Shown here one piece after another: positions 8,613 to 17,411 of a stretch of 64,000 nt of DNA (position 1 is its first letter; every line of letters starts with the position of its first letter). Source of the DNA: an uncultured Prevotellaceae bacterium (GTDB lineage Bacteria > Bacteroidota > Bacteroidia > Bacteroidales > Bacteroidaceae); assembly GCA_902776475.1 (NCBI GenBank), contig CACYQD010000011.1, forward strand, positions 124,001 through 188,000. The letters run 5' to 3'. The position numbers were made by a program, and so were the translations under genes. Under the pieces are notes generated by a model, which was given only the letters and a program-made list of their open reading frames with translations, did not search any database and had not been told where the DNA came from.

Positions 8613-9940
8613 CCCAGCAATGCTTTCTCGGCTTCTGTCATCCGTTGGAAACAGAATCCCTCCAACGTCTGTTCCATCAACGCCACGATGCGGTCGTTGC
8701 ACAAGTTGCCGATGCTCCCCTCATGGGTATGGTGGATATGTTTGTCGGCCACGAAGCGTCCGGCCTCGATGTCGAGTCCCACCTTCTTGTATGCGTCGCG
8801 GAACGGCATGCCTGCTGCGGCCAGCCGGTTGACCTCTTCCACTGAGAACATCGGGTCATAGAGCGGGTTGTCAAGAATCTTCTCATTGACGGACATGCGG
8901 TGGATGATATAGGCAGCCATCCGCAGACAGTCTTTGAGTTCGTCGAAAGCAGGCAGGAACACTTCCTTGATGATCTGCAGGTCACGGAAATAGCCACAGG
9001 GGAGGTTGTTCATGATGAGCATCACCTGTTGGGGCAGCGCCTGGAGTTTGTTGCTCTTGGCCCGGATCAGTTCGAAGACGTCGGGATTCTTCTTATGAGG
9101 CATGATGCTGCTTCCTGTCGTACACTCCTTGGGCAGGTGGACGAAGGAGAAGTTCTGGCTGTTGAAGAGACAAGCATCGAAAGCCAGTTTGGCCAGGGTG
9201 CCGGCGATAGTAGCCATGGCGAAGGCCACATTGCGCTCCATCTTCCCGCGCCCCATCTGCGCATAGACCACGTTGTAGTCCATGGAGTCGAAGCCCAACA
9301 GCTGGGTGGTCATCGACCGGTTGAGAGGGAACGAACTGCCATATCCAGCTGCGCTGCCCAATGGGTTGCGGTTGGTCATCCGGTAGGCGGCCTGCAGGAA
9401 GAGCATATCATCGGCCAGGCTCTCTGCGTAGGCGCCAAACCACAGTCCGAACGAACTGGGCATGGCCACTTGCAGGTGGGTGTATCCGGGCATGAGCACC
9501 TCTTTGTATTGCTCGCTTTTGGCGATCAACTCATCAAAAAGAGTCTTCACTTCCTCAGCGATATCCTTGATCTGCTGCCGCGTGAAAAGTTTCAGATCGA
9601 CCAACACCTGGTCGTTGCGGGAGCGTCCGCTGTGGATTTTCTTGCCCATGTCGCCCAAACGGCGCGTGAGCATCAGTTCCACCTGTGAATGCACGTCCTC
9701 CACGTCGTCCTCGATGACAAACTCACCCTTGAGGCAGAGGGCATAAATGTCACGCAGGGCTGCCAGCAACTGTCTCAGCTCATCGGCGGTAAGCAGTCCG
9801 ATGGACTCGAGCATGGTGATGTGAGCCATGGAGCCCAACACGTCATACCGGGCGAGGTAGAGGTCCATCTCACGGTCACGGCCCACGGTGAACTGTTCTA
9901 TCTCATGATTGATCTCAAAGTCTTTTTCCCAGAGTTTCAT
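8609..9940 (-). CDS. argH: Argininosuccinate lyase
   Basis: 443 residues, close to the usual length. The fumarase/lyase signature GSSIMPHKKNPD is intact, as are HSQVELMLTRRLGDMGKKIHSGRSRND near the N-terminus and the GSAAGYGSSFPLNR segment. It cleaves argininosuccinate to arginine and fumarate, the last step of arginine synthesis, in the cytoplasm as a homotetramer. It lies 32 bases after the SRPBCC gene and overlaps the following lipoprotein start, so it reads as part of a pyrE-led operon. No other arg biosynthesis gene is adjacent. Confidence 0.97.
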   Translation of the reverse strand: MKLWEKDFEINHEIEQFTVGRDREMDLYLARYDVLGSMAHITMLESIGLLTADELRQLLAALRDIYALCLKGEFVIEDDVEDVHSQVELMLTRRLGDMGKKIHSGRSRNDQVLVDLKLFTRQQIKDIAEEVKTLFDELIAKSEQYKEVLMPGYTHLQVAMPSSFGLWFGAYAESLADDMLFLQAAYRMTNRNPLGSAAGYGSSFPLNRSMTTQLLGFDSMDYNVVYAQMGRGKMERNVAFAMATIAGTLAKLAFDACLFNSQNFSFVHLPKECTTGSSIMPHKKNPDVFELIRAKSNKLQALPQQVMLIMNNLPCGYFRDLQIIKEVFLPAFDELKDCLRMAAYIIHRMSVNEKILDNPLYDPMFSVEEVNRLAAAGMPFRDAYKKVGLDIEAGRFVADKHIHHTHEGSIGNLCNDRIVALMEQTLEGFCFQRMTEAEKALLG

Positions 9941-9972
9941 ACGGATAAAATAAGAAGGATTTGGGTGCCACT

Positions 9973-10389
9973 TTACTCATATCGGCCTGCCGCGATGGCA
10001 TCGGCCAATTTCTCAAGACCAGCCTGCAGGGGTTTGGAGATCATACCCTTGACAAACATGTTGAGGTCGGCCTTGATGGTGAGTTTCATCTTACAGGAAG
10101 TATCGGATGTGGGCAGCAGTTGCACCCACAGGTTGAAGGGCAGCGGTGAACTCACCGTCTCATACTTGATGGTTTTGGGCTCTTCCCTGTCGCAGATACG
10201 GATAGAGATACTGCCTACGGGTGGCACATCCATCGTGATGGACTCTGAGTCGAAGATGATGTCCTCGCGCTTGTCCTCGGGCAACTGGTTGCGCACCTCC
10301 TCGCTGAGAGAGAGGTCGCTGAGCCGGTGATAGACGGCTTGTTGGGGATAAGGAATCTCCCTGATGCTGCTTTCGAATTTTGTTTCCAT
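9973..10389 (-). CDS. SRPBCC-fold protein of unknown ligand
   Basis: 138 residues, no signal peptide. The layout fits a START/polyketide-cyclase (SRPBCC) helix-grip fold: an opening strand (KFESSIREIPYPQQAVYHRLSD), central strands, and a long C-terminal helix (FVKGMISKPLQAGLEKLADAIA). Proteins of this fold bind hydrophobic ligands; the ligand here is unknown. Small SRPBCC proteins beside pyrE are common in Bacteroidota genomes, as I recall. It sits 22 bases after pyrE and 32 before argH. Confidence 0.75.
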   Translation of the reverse strand: METKFESSIREIPYPQQAVYHRLSDLSLSEEVRNQLPEDKREDIIFDSESITMDVPPVGSISIRICDREEPKTIKYETVSSPLPFNLWVQLLPTSDTSCKMKLTIKADLNMFVKGMISKPLQAGLEKLADAIAAGRYE

Positions 10390-10411
10390 GATGCTGTGTT
10401 TGGGATGATCG

Positions 10412-11050
10412 CTATACGTTCCAGTGGGCCGGGTCTTTCCGCCACTCGTTGAGCAGTTCTACGTCATTGTCTGCAATGTATCCTGTCTCCAGGGCGATGG
10501 CCACCACATGCTCATAGTCGGTGAGTGTGACCAGTTTCACGCCGGCGTCCTCAAAGGCTTTTTGGGCCACGGGGAAGCCATAGGTGTAGGAAGCCACCAT
10601 ACCGATTACCTCGCAGGCGTTCTTGCGGATGGCCTCCACGGCCTTCAGGCTGCTGCCACCGGTGGAGATGAGATCTTCCACGACGACGACCTTCATGCCC
10701 GGCCGGAGTTCTCCCTCGATGAGGTTCTCCAGTCCATGGTCCTTGGGTTTGTTGCGGATATAGACGAAGGGGAGATTGAGGGCGTCTGCCACGAGGGCTC
10801 CCTGTGGAATGGCTCCTGTAGCCACGCCAGCCACTGCCTCTGCCTCCGGGAAATGCTCCAAGATGGCATGGGTAAGTTCCAGCTTCACGTAGTTGCGGAG
10901 TTCGGGATAGGAGAGAGTCTTGCGGTTATCGCAATAGAAGGGTGATTTCCAACCAGAAGCCCAGGTGAAGGGGTTGTTGGGTTGGAGTTTGATAGCTTTG
11001 ATCTTCAGCAGTCGCTGTGCGAAGTCTTTTTTCAAATTGTCCATATCCAT
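10412..11050 (-). CDS. pyrE: Orotate phosphoribosyltransferase
   Basis: 212 residues, standard size. The PRPP-binding loop VVVVEDLISTGGSS is intact, and the N-terminal LQPNNPFTWASGWKSPFYCDNRK matches the family's substrate-binding region. It joins orotate to PRPP to form OMP in pyrimidine synthesis. A -7 box TACATTTG on the minus strand (11073-11080) lies just upstream, so pyrE heads the run pyrE, SRPBCC, argH, lipoprotein. An alternative start (MDNLKK) lies six bases further in. Confidence 0.96.
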   Translation of the reverse strand: MDMDNLKKDFAQRLLKIKAIKLQPNNPFTWASGWKSPFYCDNRKTLSYPELRNYVKLELTHAILEHFPEAEAVAGVATGAIPQGALVADALNLPFVYIRNKPKDHGLENLIEGELRPGMKVVVVEDLISTGGSSLKAVEAIRKNACEVIGMVASYTYGFPVAQKAFEDAGVKLVTLTDYEHVVAIALETGYIADNDVELLNEWRKDPAHWNV

Positions 11051-11152
11051 CTGTTTTTGTTGATTGAGACTGCAAATGTAGTCAAAAAATCCGATATTAT
11101 CCGTTTGTCGGGGAAGAAAATCATTCTTCCCTCCCTGTCGCCTGTGAATGAC

Positions 11153-11845
11153 TCATTTCACCACACCGAGCGAGAGGACACTGACCTTGAGGTCGGTGTA
11201 AGCCTTCAATGCCTCAACACAGGAGCAGATCGTAGCTCCAGAGGTGACAATATCATCGACCACCAGCACATGATGCCCGCTAAGGTCTGTCCTGCCCGTG
11301 TCAAGGAACGCCCCCTCCACATTCTCCATTCGTTGCTGGAGTGACTTGCGTGTCTGACTGCCAGTGAAAGTGAGCCGCTTCACGGCCTGTTCGTCAATGG
11401 GCAGTCCTGTCACCTCAGCCACGCCCCGTGCGATTTCCAGGCTCTGGTTGTAGCCGCGTTGTCGGCGGCGCTTTCTTTCCAAGGGAATGGGGAGGATGAG
11501 GTCGATGCCATCGAAGAAGCCGTCAGCGGCAAACTCCTCAGCGGTCATCCTTCCCATCGTCACGCCGATATCCGGCCGCTGGTGGTATTTGAGGTCATGG
11601 ATGAGTTTGCTGACTTCCGAACCGGCTTCGTAATAGAACAAAGCAGCAGCCCGCTGGATGGGGATTTTTCCCCAGAATCGTCTGGCCATCGGGTTGTCAA
11701 AGGCATTGGAGGAGAAATATGTGCGGGGCAGATGGAGGTTGCATGAGGCGCAAAGCACATCCTCTCCGATGCCCAAACGCAGTCCGCAGACGCAACAAGC
11801 CTGAGGGGAGATCAGGTTGAGGAGTCGATGCCAGAAACTAATCAT
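11153..11845 (-). CDS. comF: ComF family phosphoribosyltransferase-like protein
   Basis: 230 residues from the ATG at 11845; a TTG twelve bases upstream is a weaker alternative. A Cys4 zinc finger near the N-terminus (CCVCGLRLGIGEDVLCASC) is followed by a PRTase domain with VLVVDDIVTSGATI. ComF/GntX proteins are needed for DNA uptake in competent species, but in many bacteria their role is unknown. The start overlaps the recX stop by a few bases, so the two genes are translationally coupled. Confidence 0.88.
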   Translation of the reverse strand: MISFWHRLLNLISPQACCVCGLRLGIGEDVLCASCNLHLPRTYFSSNAFDNPMARRFWGKIPIQRAAALFYYEAGSEVSKLIHDLKYHQRPDIGVTMGRMTAEEFAADGFFDGIDLILPIPLERKRRRQRGYNQSLEIARGVAEVTGLPIDEQAVKRLTFTGSQTRKSLQQRMENVEGAFLDTGRTDLSGHHVLVVDDIVTSGATICSCVEALKAYTDLKVSVLSLGVVK

Positions 11846-12323
11846 CCTCTTCGTCAATCAAGTCATCTGTCACGTCAAGGCACTGCCGGATGAGATCGAA
11901 AGTGAATCCCCGGCTCATGGCGAACCGCACCAGGCGTCCGTTTTGCTCATATTCATTAAGTCCACGCAATGTCTTCCGCTTGTTCTGGAGGAGTGGACGG
12001 AGCACGGAGAGATAGTCTTCCGGATTGACTTCATCGAGAACCGGACGATAGGTCTCAGGACCGATATGCTTGGCGAAGAGAGCCTGCACGATTTTCCGCG
12101 GTCCCCATTTGTTGTATTTTATTTTCTCACGCACGAAAGCCCGACAATACCGGGTGTCATCGACAAAGCGCTCTTTCAGCAAATAGGCCATGATGCGGGC
12201 CTGAGCTGCCTCATCGATGCCCCATTTGCGCATCTTCTCCGTCATCTCCCATGAACAATGCTCAGCCTGTGAACAGAGGGTGGTGAGTCGCAGAAGTGCT
12301 CCTTTCTCGTCGGTTTCTTTCAT
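11838..12323 (-). CDS. recX: RecX-type regulatory protein
   Basis: 161 residues from MKETDEKG at 12323; the longer frame upstream is antisense noise over the neighbouring gene. The three-helix RecX repeats are visible (MTEKMRKWGID ... IMAYLLKERFVDDTRYCRAFVREKIKYNKWGPRKI ... GLNEYEQNGRLVRFAMSRGFTFDLI). RecX binds RecA filaments and restrains recombination. There is no recA nearby. The gene is tightly coupled to comF. Confidence 0.9.
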   Translation of the reverse strand: MKETDEKGALLRLTTLCSQAEHCSWEMTEKMRKWGIDEAAQARIMAYLLKERFVDDTRYCRAFVREKIKYNKWGPRKIVQALFAKHIGPETYRPVLDEVNPEDYLSVLRPLLQNKRKTLRGLNEYEQNGRLVRFAMSRGFTFDLIRQCLDVTDDLIDEEDD

Positions 12324-12345
12324 TTCTGATGAAGGTTGAGTATGG

Positions 12346-13278
12346 TCATTCCGCCAAACGGAGTCCGATGTCATAATTATACATCTTCTCCGGACATACC
12401 CTGCGGTCGGAGACACGCAGATGACTGGCGAAGTCGAGGAAACCACCGCCCCGGCGCACTTTGTCGGAACCGTCCTCTTCCTCTTTTGCATCCACATGCA
12501 GGTCTGGACCGTACTGACGCCAGGCGCCTCCGCACCATTCATCCACATTGCCGCTCATGTCATAAAGGCCCAGTTCGTTGGGAGCCTTGGTCTTCACGTC
12601 ATGGGTCTCATTGCCGCTGTTGTTGCAGTACCATGCCACCTCGTCGAACTCGTTGCTGCCCGAATACTTCGTTTTCTGGCTCTTATGTCCACCACGCGCG
12701 GCATATTCCCATTCGGCCTCGGTAGGAAGCCGGAAATTTCTGTTGGTGAGATAATTGAGTTTAAAAAAGAATGCGGAGCAGTCCACATACCTGATGCTCT
12801 CCACGGGGCGCTGTGGACCGACGAAATGGGAAGGGTTGCCTCCCATCACCGCCTCCCACAATTCCTGGGTCACCTCGGTTTCTCCAATCAGGTAGTCGGA
12901 TACAATCACCTCATGGGCCGGCGACTCTTCAGCCTTGGCATCCGTACCCTGTTCCTCGGTGGCTCCCATGGTGAAAATGCCGCCGCTGACCTTGACCATG
13001 TTGAACGAGACGCCATTGACCGTGATGGTCTCCATTTCGACCACCTCGGGTGCAGCGTTCTGCACAGGCAATACAGGTGTGCTGGCGGATTGTTGGGGAG
13101 CGGCAGATGGCTGAGGAGTGGCAGATGGCTGAGGAGTGGTGGATTGCTGAGGAACAGCAATTTCCTGGGGTACAACGGCGTCCTGCGCCGACAATGTGCT
13201 GGGTATGGCCATCGTCATGGCCAATGATATAAAGATACTACGAATCTGATTGATATTCATTGATGATTTTAACTTCAT
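12346..13278 (-). CDS. Formylglycine-generating-enzyme-like (SUMF1) secreted protein
   Basis: From the ATG at 13278 (13260 is possible) the product begins with a signal peptide ending STLSA. A low-complexity stretch follows with repeated PQQS/PQPS units. The SUMF1/FGE domain runs from about residue 80 to the end: GGIFTMGATEEQG, ETEVTQELWEAVMGGNPSHF, LPTEAEWEYAARGG, NELGLYDMSGNVDEWC, RGGGF and a GLRLAE end. Many Bacteroidota paralogues (GldJ/GldK type and others) use this fold structurally. The active-site cysteines of true FGE are not clearly present, so sulfatase activation is unlikely. Its promoter lies in a repeated module shared with argS. Confidence 0.8.
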   Translation of the reverse strand: MKLKSSMNINQIRSIFISLAMTMAIPSTLSAQDAVVPQEIAVPQQSTTPQPSATPQPSAAPQQSASTPVLPVQNAAPEVVEMETITVNGVSFNMVKVSGGIFTMGATEEQGTDAKAEESPAHEVIVSDYLIGETEVTQELWEAVMGGNPSHFVGPQRPVESIRYVDCSAFFFKLNYLTNRNFRLPTEAEWEYAARGGHKSQKTKYSGSNEFDEVAWYCNNSGNETHDVKTKAPNELGLYDMSGNVDEWCGGAWRQYGPDLHVDAKEEEDGSDKVRRGGGFLDFASHLRVSDRRVCPEKMYNYDIGLRLAE

Positions 13279-13292
13279 TTTCTCATACGACT

Positions 13293-13375
13293 TGCAAAGG
13301 TAGTGCAAAATTTCGATTAAGTGAGGGTAGAAGGAATTTATTTCTTCTACCGAACGTGAGAAATGTGTCAAAACT
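13293..13375 (-). repeat. Repeated promoter module, copy A
   Basis: On the minus strand this region reads through an inverted pair GGTAGAAG/CTTCTACC, then CGAAATTTTGCACTACCTTTGC, whose TACCTTTG is a -7 box for the downstream FGE-like gene. About 75 bases are roughly 78% identical by eye to a segment upstream of argS (19666-19745), in the same orientation relative to the gene. In copy A the eight-base inverted repeat is perfect. Confidence 0.7.
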
Positions 13376-13378
13376 CAC

Positions 13379-14512
13379 CTAAAAGCAGAAGCCGAGGCCG
13401 ACATTGCACACTCCGAGGCAACCATAACCAATTTCTGCGAAAAACCTCAACGGACCGGTACCGACATTGATGCCTATGGGTGAGAACTGATAGGCCATTC
13501 GCCATTTCGTCTTCTCGAAACTATCTTCTCTGATGGTGGACCCTACCCCTAATCGTTTGGTTATATTGCCATATTTCATTTCCTCGATGTCAAATTTCAG
13601 GTGATGGCGCATCATACCCAACGAGACACGGGAAAACAGGCGGCAATTGCGTGTCTCATACCAAGTGTATCTCACCGATGGAGCCAATGAGAAACCGCGT
13701 CCTTTTGAATAACCACAAGTGATGGTGCCGGGATTGTCCTGTTGGTGTTCTTCCATAGCATCATCATGCTCATCGGTGTAACCCTCCGATGATCCGGCCC
13801 ATGCGACAAAGGCACCGATGTCCCACTTCCTGTTGAGCCGATAGTGGTATTCCAACTTTCCCACGACATACGAATTGCCGAAGATGTCGCCACACTCGCC
13901 CTCCACTTCCATGTGCATGGGCTGGATGAAGTCGTCAACAAAACGTTTTGTAAAGCGGTCTGCCTGATTAGGTCCGAAACCTAATGTGGCGTTGAACTCA
14001 TGACGTGGATATTTCACAGGCAACCGCTTTCCCCTGAGGGTGGCTTTTGTTTCAGGGGGCATGGTTGAGGCCTGGACCGTCGGTTTTTTCCCATGAAGCG
14101 TATCGGCAGTCGTCAGACCGTCCTTGGGTATGATGAAGAACTGGTCGAACTTGGGCTTGCTGACGGCATTCGTCATCAGGTCAATGAGAAAGGGCGTAAT
14201 ACCCGATACGGCACTCGCCAATGCCCAACCGTTGAAATCCTTCTCCAGCACGATGTCTTCGAAGGCATGATGGTCCGAATTGATTTGGATATGCTGTCCG
14301 TTGAGATGCCGTCGCTTCACCTCCACGAGGGTGGGAAGCAAGACATCCTTGTACACTCCGGCACTGCTGCTGATGGTCACGGGCTCATTCACGTCGCCAT
14401 CAATGAAGATATCTGCCTTTGTGCCGGTAAACATGGTGGCACAAGAGGAGAAGCCCATGGTCAACAATACAGCGAAGAGCATTGAGGACAAGACGGATGC
14501 TACAGATTTCAT
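13379..14512 (-). CDS. Outer-membrane-associated lipoprotein with beta-barrel-like C-terminus
   Basis: 377 residues. The N-terminus MKSVASVLSSMLFAVLLTMGFSSC has a lipobox (FSSC). A short beta domain (KADIFIDGDVNEPVTISSSAGVYKDVLLPTLVEVKR) looks like a PEGA-type surface domain. The C-terminal 200 residues alternate short amphipathic strands (YVVGKLEYHYRLNRKWDIGAFVAW, FSLAPSVRYTWYE) and end in Phe (GLGFCF), the usual signal of an outer-membrane barrel strand. I do not recognise the family. A lipid anchor combined with a barrel-like end is uncommon but known in Bacteroidota. Confidence 0.6.
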   Translation of the reverse strand: MKSVASVLSSMLFAVLLTMGFSSCATMFTGTKADIFIDGDVNEPVTISSSAGVYKDVLLPTLVEVKRRHLNGQHIQINSDHHAFEDIVLEKDFNGWALASAVSGITPFLIDLMTNAVSKPKFDQFFIIPKDGLTTADTLHGKKPTVQASTMPPETKATLRGKRLPVKYPRHEFNATLGFGPNQADRFTKRFVDDFIQPMHMEVEGECGDIFGNSYVVGKLEYHYRLNRKWDIGAFVAWAGSSEGYTDEHDDAMEEHQQDNPGTITCGYSKGRGFSLAPSVRYTWYETRNCRLFSRVSLGMMRHHLKFDIEEMKYGNITKRLGVGSTIREDSFEKTKWRMAYQFSPIGINVGTGPLRFFAEIGYGCLGVCNVGLGFCF

Positions 14513-14608
14513 AGGACGGTGCTTTTGACAGAATGACTCTTTTTTATGACTATAACACCGAGGATCCGATAATCTTGCATGAAATGCCGGATTTTATTGC
14601 ATGACTGG

Positions 14609-14666
14609 AAAAAGACGGCGCATCAAAACAATGGCACAGCCTTTGAGCCGTGCCATTGCTTTGATG
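14609..14666 (-). terminator. Hairpin terminator
   Basis: On the minus strand CATCAAAGCAATGGCAC pairs with GTGCCATTGTTTTGATG around a short loop (14621-14666), followed by GCGCCGTCTTTTTCC. It lies 18 bases beyond the stop of the His-rich protein gene and fits a rho-independent terminator for it. Confidence 0.65.
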
Positions 14667-14683
14667 TTTATGGAAACGTGAGG

Positions 14684-15199
14684 TTATCTGCGGTGAGCAC
14701 CACGGGGACCGCCATTGTGGCGATGGCCAGGGGCTCCTGGACCAGGGTTGTGGCGATGGTTTGAGGCCAGGCCAGGACCATGTCCGTGATGCGGAGCTAC
14801 CATCGGGCGATGAGCCATTGGAGCGTGATGGCGGAAGTAGTAGTTGCGGTTGTAACGGTTGTAGATATGGAACACCAGTGCGTTTCTGCCCCAGGAAACC
14901 GGACGGTAGAAGTAACCGAGATTCACATAGAGACGGTACTGAGCCGGTGTGAGCACCCTGACCAGACCGCGGTCGCGCAAGGTCCAGCGTGAACCGTAGA
15001 GGTCAGCACGGGCGTTGAGACCCATGAGGTAATCAAGGTTGATGTTATAGACTGCATCATACTGGGCATCGTTGAGACCAAGCTCGTAGGCCATCTTGTC
15101 GGTGAGGAAGAGCGCCTCATTGCGTGCCTCGTTGTATGTCATTGCGTTGGCCGAGATGGCTATCGTCATCATCATTGCCATGAATATCATCTTTTTCAT
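14684..15199 (-). CDS. Secreted His/Pro-rich protein
   Basis: 171 residues, with signal peptide MKKMIFMAMMMTIAISANA. The mature part has a helical region (YNEARNEALFLTDKMAYELGLNDAQYDAVYNINLDYL, LTPAQYRLYVNLGYFY) that resembles the short helical repeats of periplasmic CpxP/Spy-like proteins. The last 50 residues are rich in His, Gly, Pro and Asn (HHGHGPG, RHNPGPG) and could bind metal. The function is unknown. It is a single-gene unit with its own promoter and terminator. Confidence 0.65.
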   Translation of the reverse strand: MKKMIFMAMMMTIAISANAMTYNEARNEALFLTDKMAYELGLNDAQYDAVYNINLDYLMGLNARADLYGSRWTLRDRGLVRVLTPAQYRLYVNLGYFYRPVSWGRNALVFHIYNRYNRNYYFRHHAPMAHRPMVAPHHGHGPGLASNHRHNPGPGAPGHRHNGGPRGAHRR

Positions 15200-15248
15200 C
15201 TTCGTATCGTTTTAATTCGTTTGACTTCTTGTTTTCTTTTCTCTGATG

Positions 15249-15279
15249 CAAAGGTAGACAATAGATAGCCATGGTCAAA
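15249..15279 (-). promoter_or_regulatory. Promoter of the His-rich protein gene
   Basis: On the minus strand, TTTG (15279-15276), a 19-base spacer and TACCTTTG (15256-15249) match the Bacteroidota consensus. The leader before the ATG at 15199 is about 45 bases. The remaining bases up to 15481 show no gene that I can support. Confidence 0.75.
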
Positions 15280-15481
15280 AGGAATAAACCTATCGTGCAA
15301 GGGGATTATCCCTAAATGTGAGAGGGAAAACCCGAGTTGCGGGGTTCTGGGGTTCCTTGTTCATTCGGTCCTCGCCTCGAGATCAACAGGATAATTGAAA
15401 ACAACGATGGATAACCGCTGTTGGTGGAACAACGAATCAAACGGATATGGAAAATCAAGAGAGCATGATTTTTGGCACACC

Positions 15482-16321
15482 TTATTTTTCGTACTTCCCG
15501 GCTTTGACAAACCGGAGCTTGCCAAACTGGTCCTCACGGGTCTGCACCTCGGTGAAACCTATTTCACTGAGCATGCTGACTGTAGCTGGGACATAACCAG
15601 GATTGCATTCAAAAAACAAAGCGCCTCCATCCGTCAAGGCAGTGGCGGCATACCGGGCGATGGCACGATAGAACAGCAACGGATCGGCATCGGGCACAAA
15701 CAATGCCTCATGAGGTTCATGGTCGAGCACATTTCGGTGCATGGCCGTAGCCTCTCCATCACAAATATAAGGGGGATTGGAGACGATGACCTCCCATCGG
15801 CCCGTCTCTGCCCTCAAGTGCAGGGCATCACGCCGCTCCACGACAACCGGGGCTCCGAGCAACGAAGCATTGCGGGCTGTCATCTCCAAAGCCTTCGCGG
15901 AGATGTCAAAGGCCGTCACCTGAGCACCGGGTATTTCCAATGCAAGCGACACGGCGATGCATCCACTGCCGCAACCGACATCCAAAATACGGGGCTGGTC
16001 TGTACGACAATCATCCATCACCCATCGGCACAGCACCTCCGTCTCCGGACGGGGTATCAGCACTCCGGGTTCGACACACATCATACGACCCATGAAGGGA
16101 GCCTCGCCCAACACATACTGCACCGGAACGGCCTCCCGCAACTGCTCCATCATCCGCTCCAGTCGTACTCTCTCCTCCTCGCTCATCCGACTGGTGCCAT
16201 CACACAGGATGTCGGTCATCGACATGCCCATACGGGTCTCCAGCACCGTGCGGACGATGGCCTTCGCCTCGCCTTCCTCATAGAGGGGCACGAGCTGTTG
16301 CCACAATTGTCTGTAGGTCAT
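15482..16321 (-). CDS. prmC: Peptide chain release factor N5-glutamine methyltransferase
   Basis: The SAM-binding motif ILDVGCGSGCIAVSLAL and the catalytic NPPY motif (VIVSNPPYICDGE) identify PrmC/HemK, which methylates the Gln of the GGQ loop in release factors RF1 and RF2. The N-terminal helical domain (YRQLWQQLVPLYEEGEAKAIVRTVLETRMGMS) and IPRPETE are typical. I place the start at MTYRQLW (16321) because the -7 box TATTTTTG at 16357-16350 puts transcription near 16344, on top of the alternative ATG at 16345. It is divergent from ribD. Confidence 0.93.
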   Translation of the reverse strand: MTYRQLWQQLVPLYEEGEAKAIVRTVLETRMGMSMTDILCDGTSRMSEEERVRLERMMEQLREAVPVQYVLGEAPFMGRMMCVEPGVLIPRPETEVLCRWVMDDCRTDQPRILDVGCGSGCIAVSLALEIPGAQVTAFDISAKALEMTARNASLLGAPVVVERRDALHLRAETGRWEVIVSNPPYICDGEATAMHRNVLDHEPHEALFVPDADPLLFYRAIARYAATALTDGGALFFECNPGYVPATVSMLSEIGFTEVQTREDQFGKLRFVKAGKYEK

Positions 16322-16344
16322 GGGGGACAGATGGTTCTCTTTCA

Positions 16345-16430
16345 TGGCGCAAAAATACGAAAAAAAACACATCACCGCAAGAAAGGATTCCTCAGCAGGC
16401 ATTTTGTCATGAAAAAAAAGTATTTTTGCA
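16345..16430. promoter_or_regulatory. Divergent prmC/ribD promoter region
   Basis: A minus-strand TATTTTTG (16357-16350) serves prmC and a plus-strand TATTTTTG (16421-16428) serves ribD. The two -7 boxes are about 65 bases apart. The plus box ends two bases before an ATG at 16431, which rules that codon out as the ribD start. Confidence 0.7.
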
Positions 16431-16457
16431 ATGTCATTCCAACAAAAACGACCCATC

Positions 16458-17411
16458 ATGTCCACACCCAACGTCAATACCGACATGCCACAGACATCCA
16501 TCGATGAACGATATATGCACCGCTGTCTCGAACTGGCTTCACACGGTCTGCTTACCTGCCGCCCTAACCCAATGGTGGGGGCGGTGATCGTGGCCCGTGA
16601 GAGAATCATCGGTGAGGGTTATCATCGACGCTGCGGTGAAGGACATGCGGAAGTCAACGCCTTTGCCTCCGTGAGACCGGCTGACGAGTCCTTGTTGCCG
16701 GAGGCCACCATCTATGTCAGTCTGGAGCCCTGTGCCCACTACGGCAAGACCCCTCCCTGCGCCGACCTGATCGTCAGCAAGGGTGTACGGCGTGTGGTGG
16801 TGGGCTGTGTTGACCCTTTCGCCAAAGTACAGGGGCGGGGCATACAAAAAATCAGGGATGCCGGGATAGAGGTGACGGTAGGTGTTCTGGAAAAGGAATG
16901 CCGATGGCTCAACCGCCGTTTCTTCACCTTCCATCAGCACCAGCGGCCATACATCACGTTGAAATGGGCACAAACGGCCGATGGTTTCCTGGATGACCAC
17001 GGGAAAGCGACCATGATCTCCACTCCTTATTCCCAGATGCTGGTCCACCAACTGCGGGCGGAGCATGATGCCATCCTTGTCGGGCGCGTGACAGAGGAAA
17101 GGGAGCATCCCCGTCTCGACGTGCGCCGATGGAGCGGTCCCAACCCCGTGAAAATGGTTTTGTCACATGACCACGACATCGACGCCATTCTTGCAGAATG
17201 TCGGGAACGGCAATTGTTGTCACTGTTGGTAGAAGGCGGCCGGCAGACGCTGCAGTCCTTCATCGACCGCCGTCTGTTTGATGAAATCAGGATTGAGACA
17301 GGAAACTGTGTGGTAGGAGGAGGAACACCTGTTCCCACCCTACCCGATGACCTTATTTCTTACGGCCGAAGTCTGCGGGTATCTCACCCCATCGGGATGT
17401 CTCCCATTTGA
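16458..17411 (+). CDS. ribD: Bifunctional riboflavin biosynthesis deaminase/reductase
   Basis: The start is taken at the ATG at 16458, since the one at 16431 overlaps the promoter. The N-terminal deaminase has the zinc site HAEVNAF and PCAHYGKTPPC. The C-terminal reductase has TLKWAQTADGFLDD, DAILVGRVTEEREHPRLDVR and LLVEGGRQTLQSFI. The enzyme carries out the second and third steps of riboflavin synthesis. The reductase half is short compared with E. coli RibD but similar to Bacteroidota versions, as I recall. The last 59 bases overlap the convergent rnhA gene. No FMN riboswitch is visible upstream. Confidence 0.93.
   Translation: MSTPNVNTDMPQTSIDERYMHRCLELASHGLLTCRPNPMVGAVIVARERIIGEGYHRRCGEGHAEVNAFASVRPADESLLPEATIYVSLEPCAHYGKTPPCADLIVSKGVRRVVVGCVDPFAKVQGRGIQKIRDAGIEVTVGVLEKECRWLNRRFFTFHQHQRPYITLKWAQTADGFLDDHGKATMISTPYSQMLVHQLRAEHDAILVGRVTEEREHPRLDVRRWSGPNPVKMVLSHDHDIDAILAECRERQLLSLLVEGGRQTLQSFIDRRLFDEIRIETGNCVVGGGTPVPTLPDDLISYGRSLRVSHPIGMSPI

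Noticed and set aside
12324-12548. 75 extra codons at the start of recX
   Set aside because: They are antisense over the FGE-like gene and do not resemble RecX.
15395-16507. 370-codon plus-strand frame over prmC
   Set aside because: It is antisense to PrmC, whose SAM and NPPY motifs are clear.
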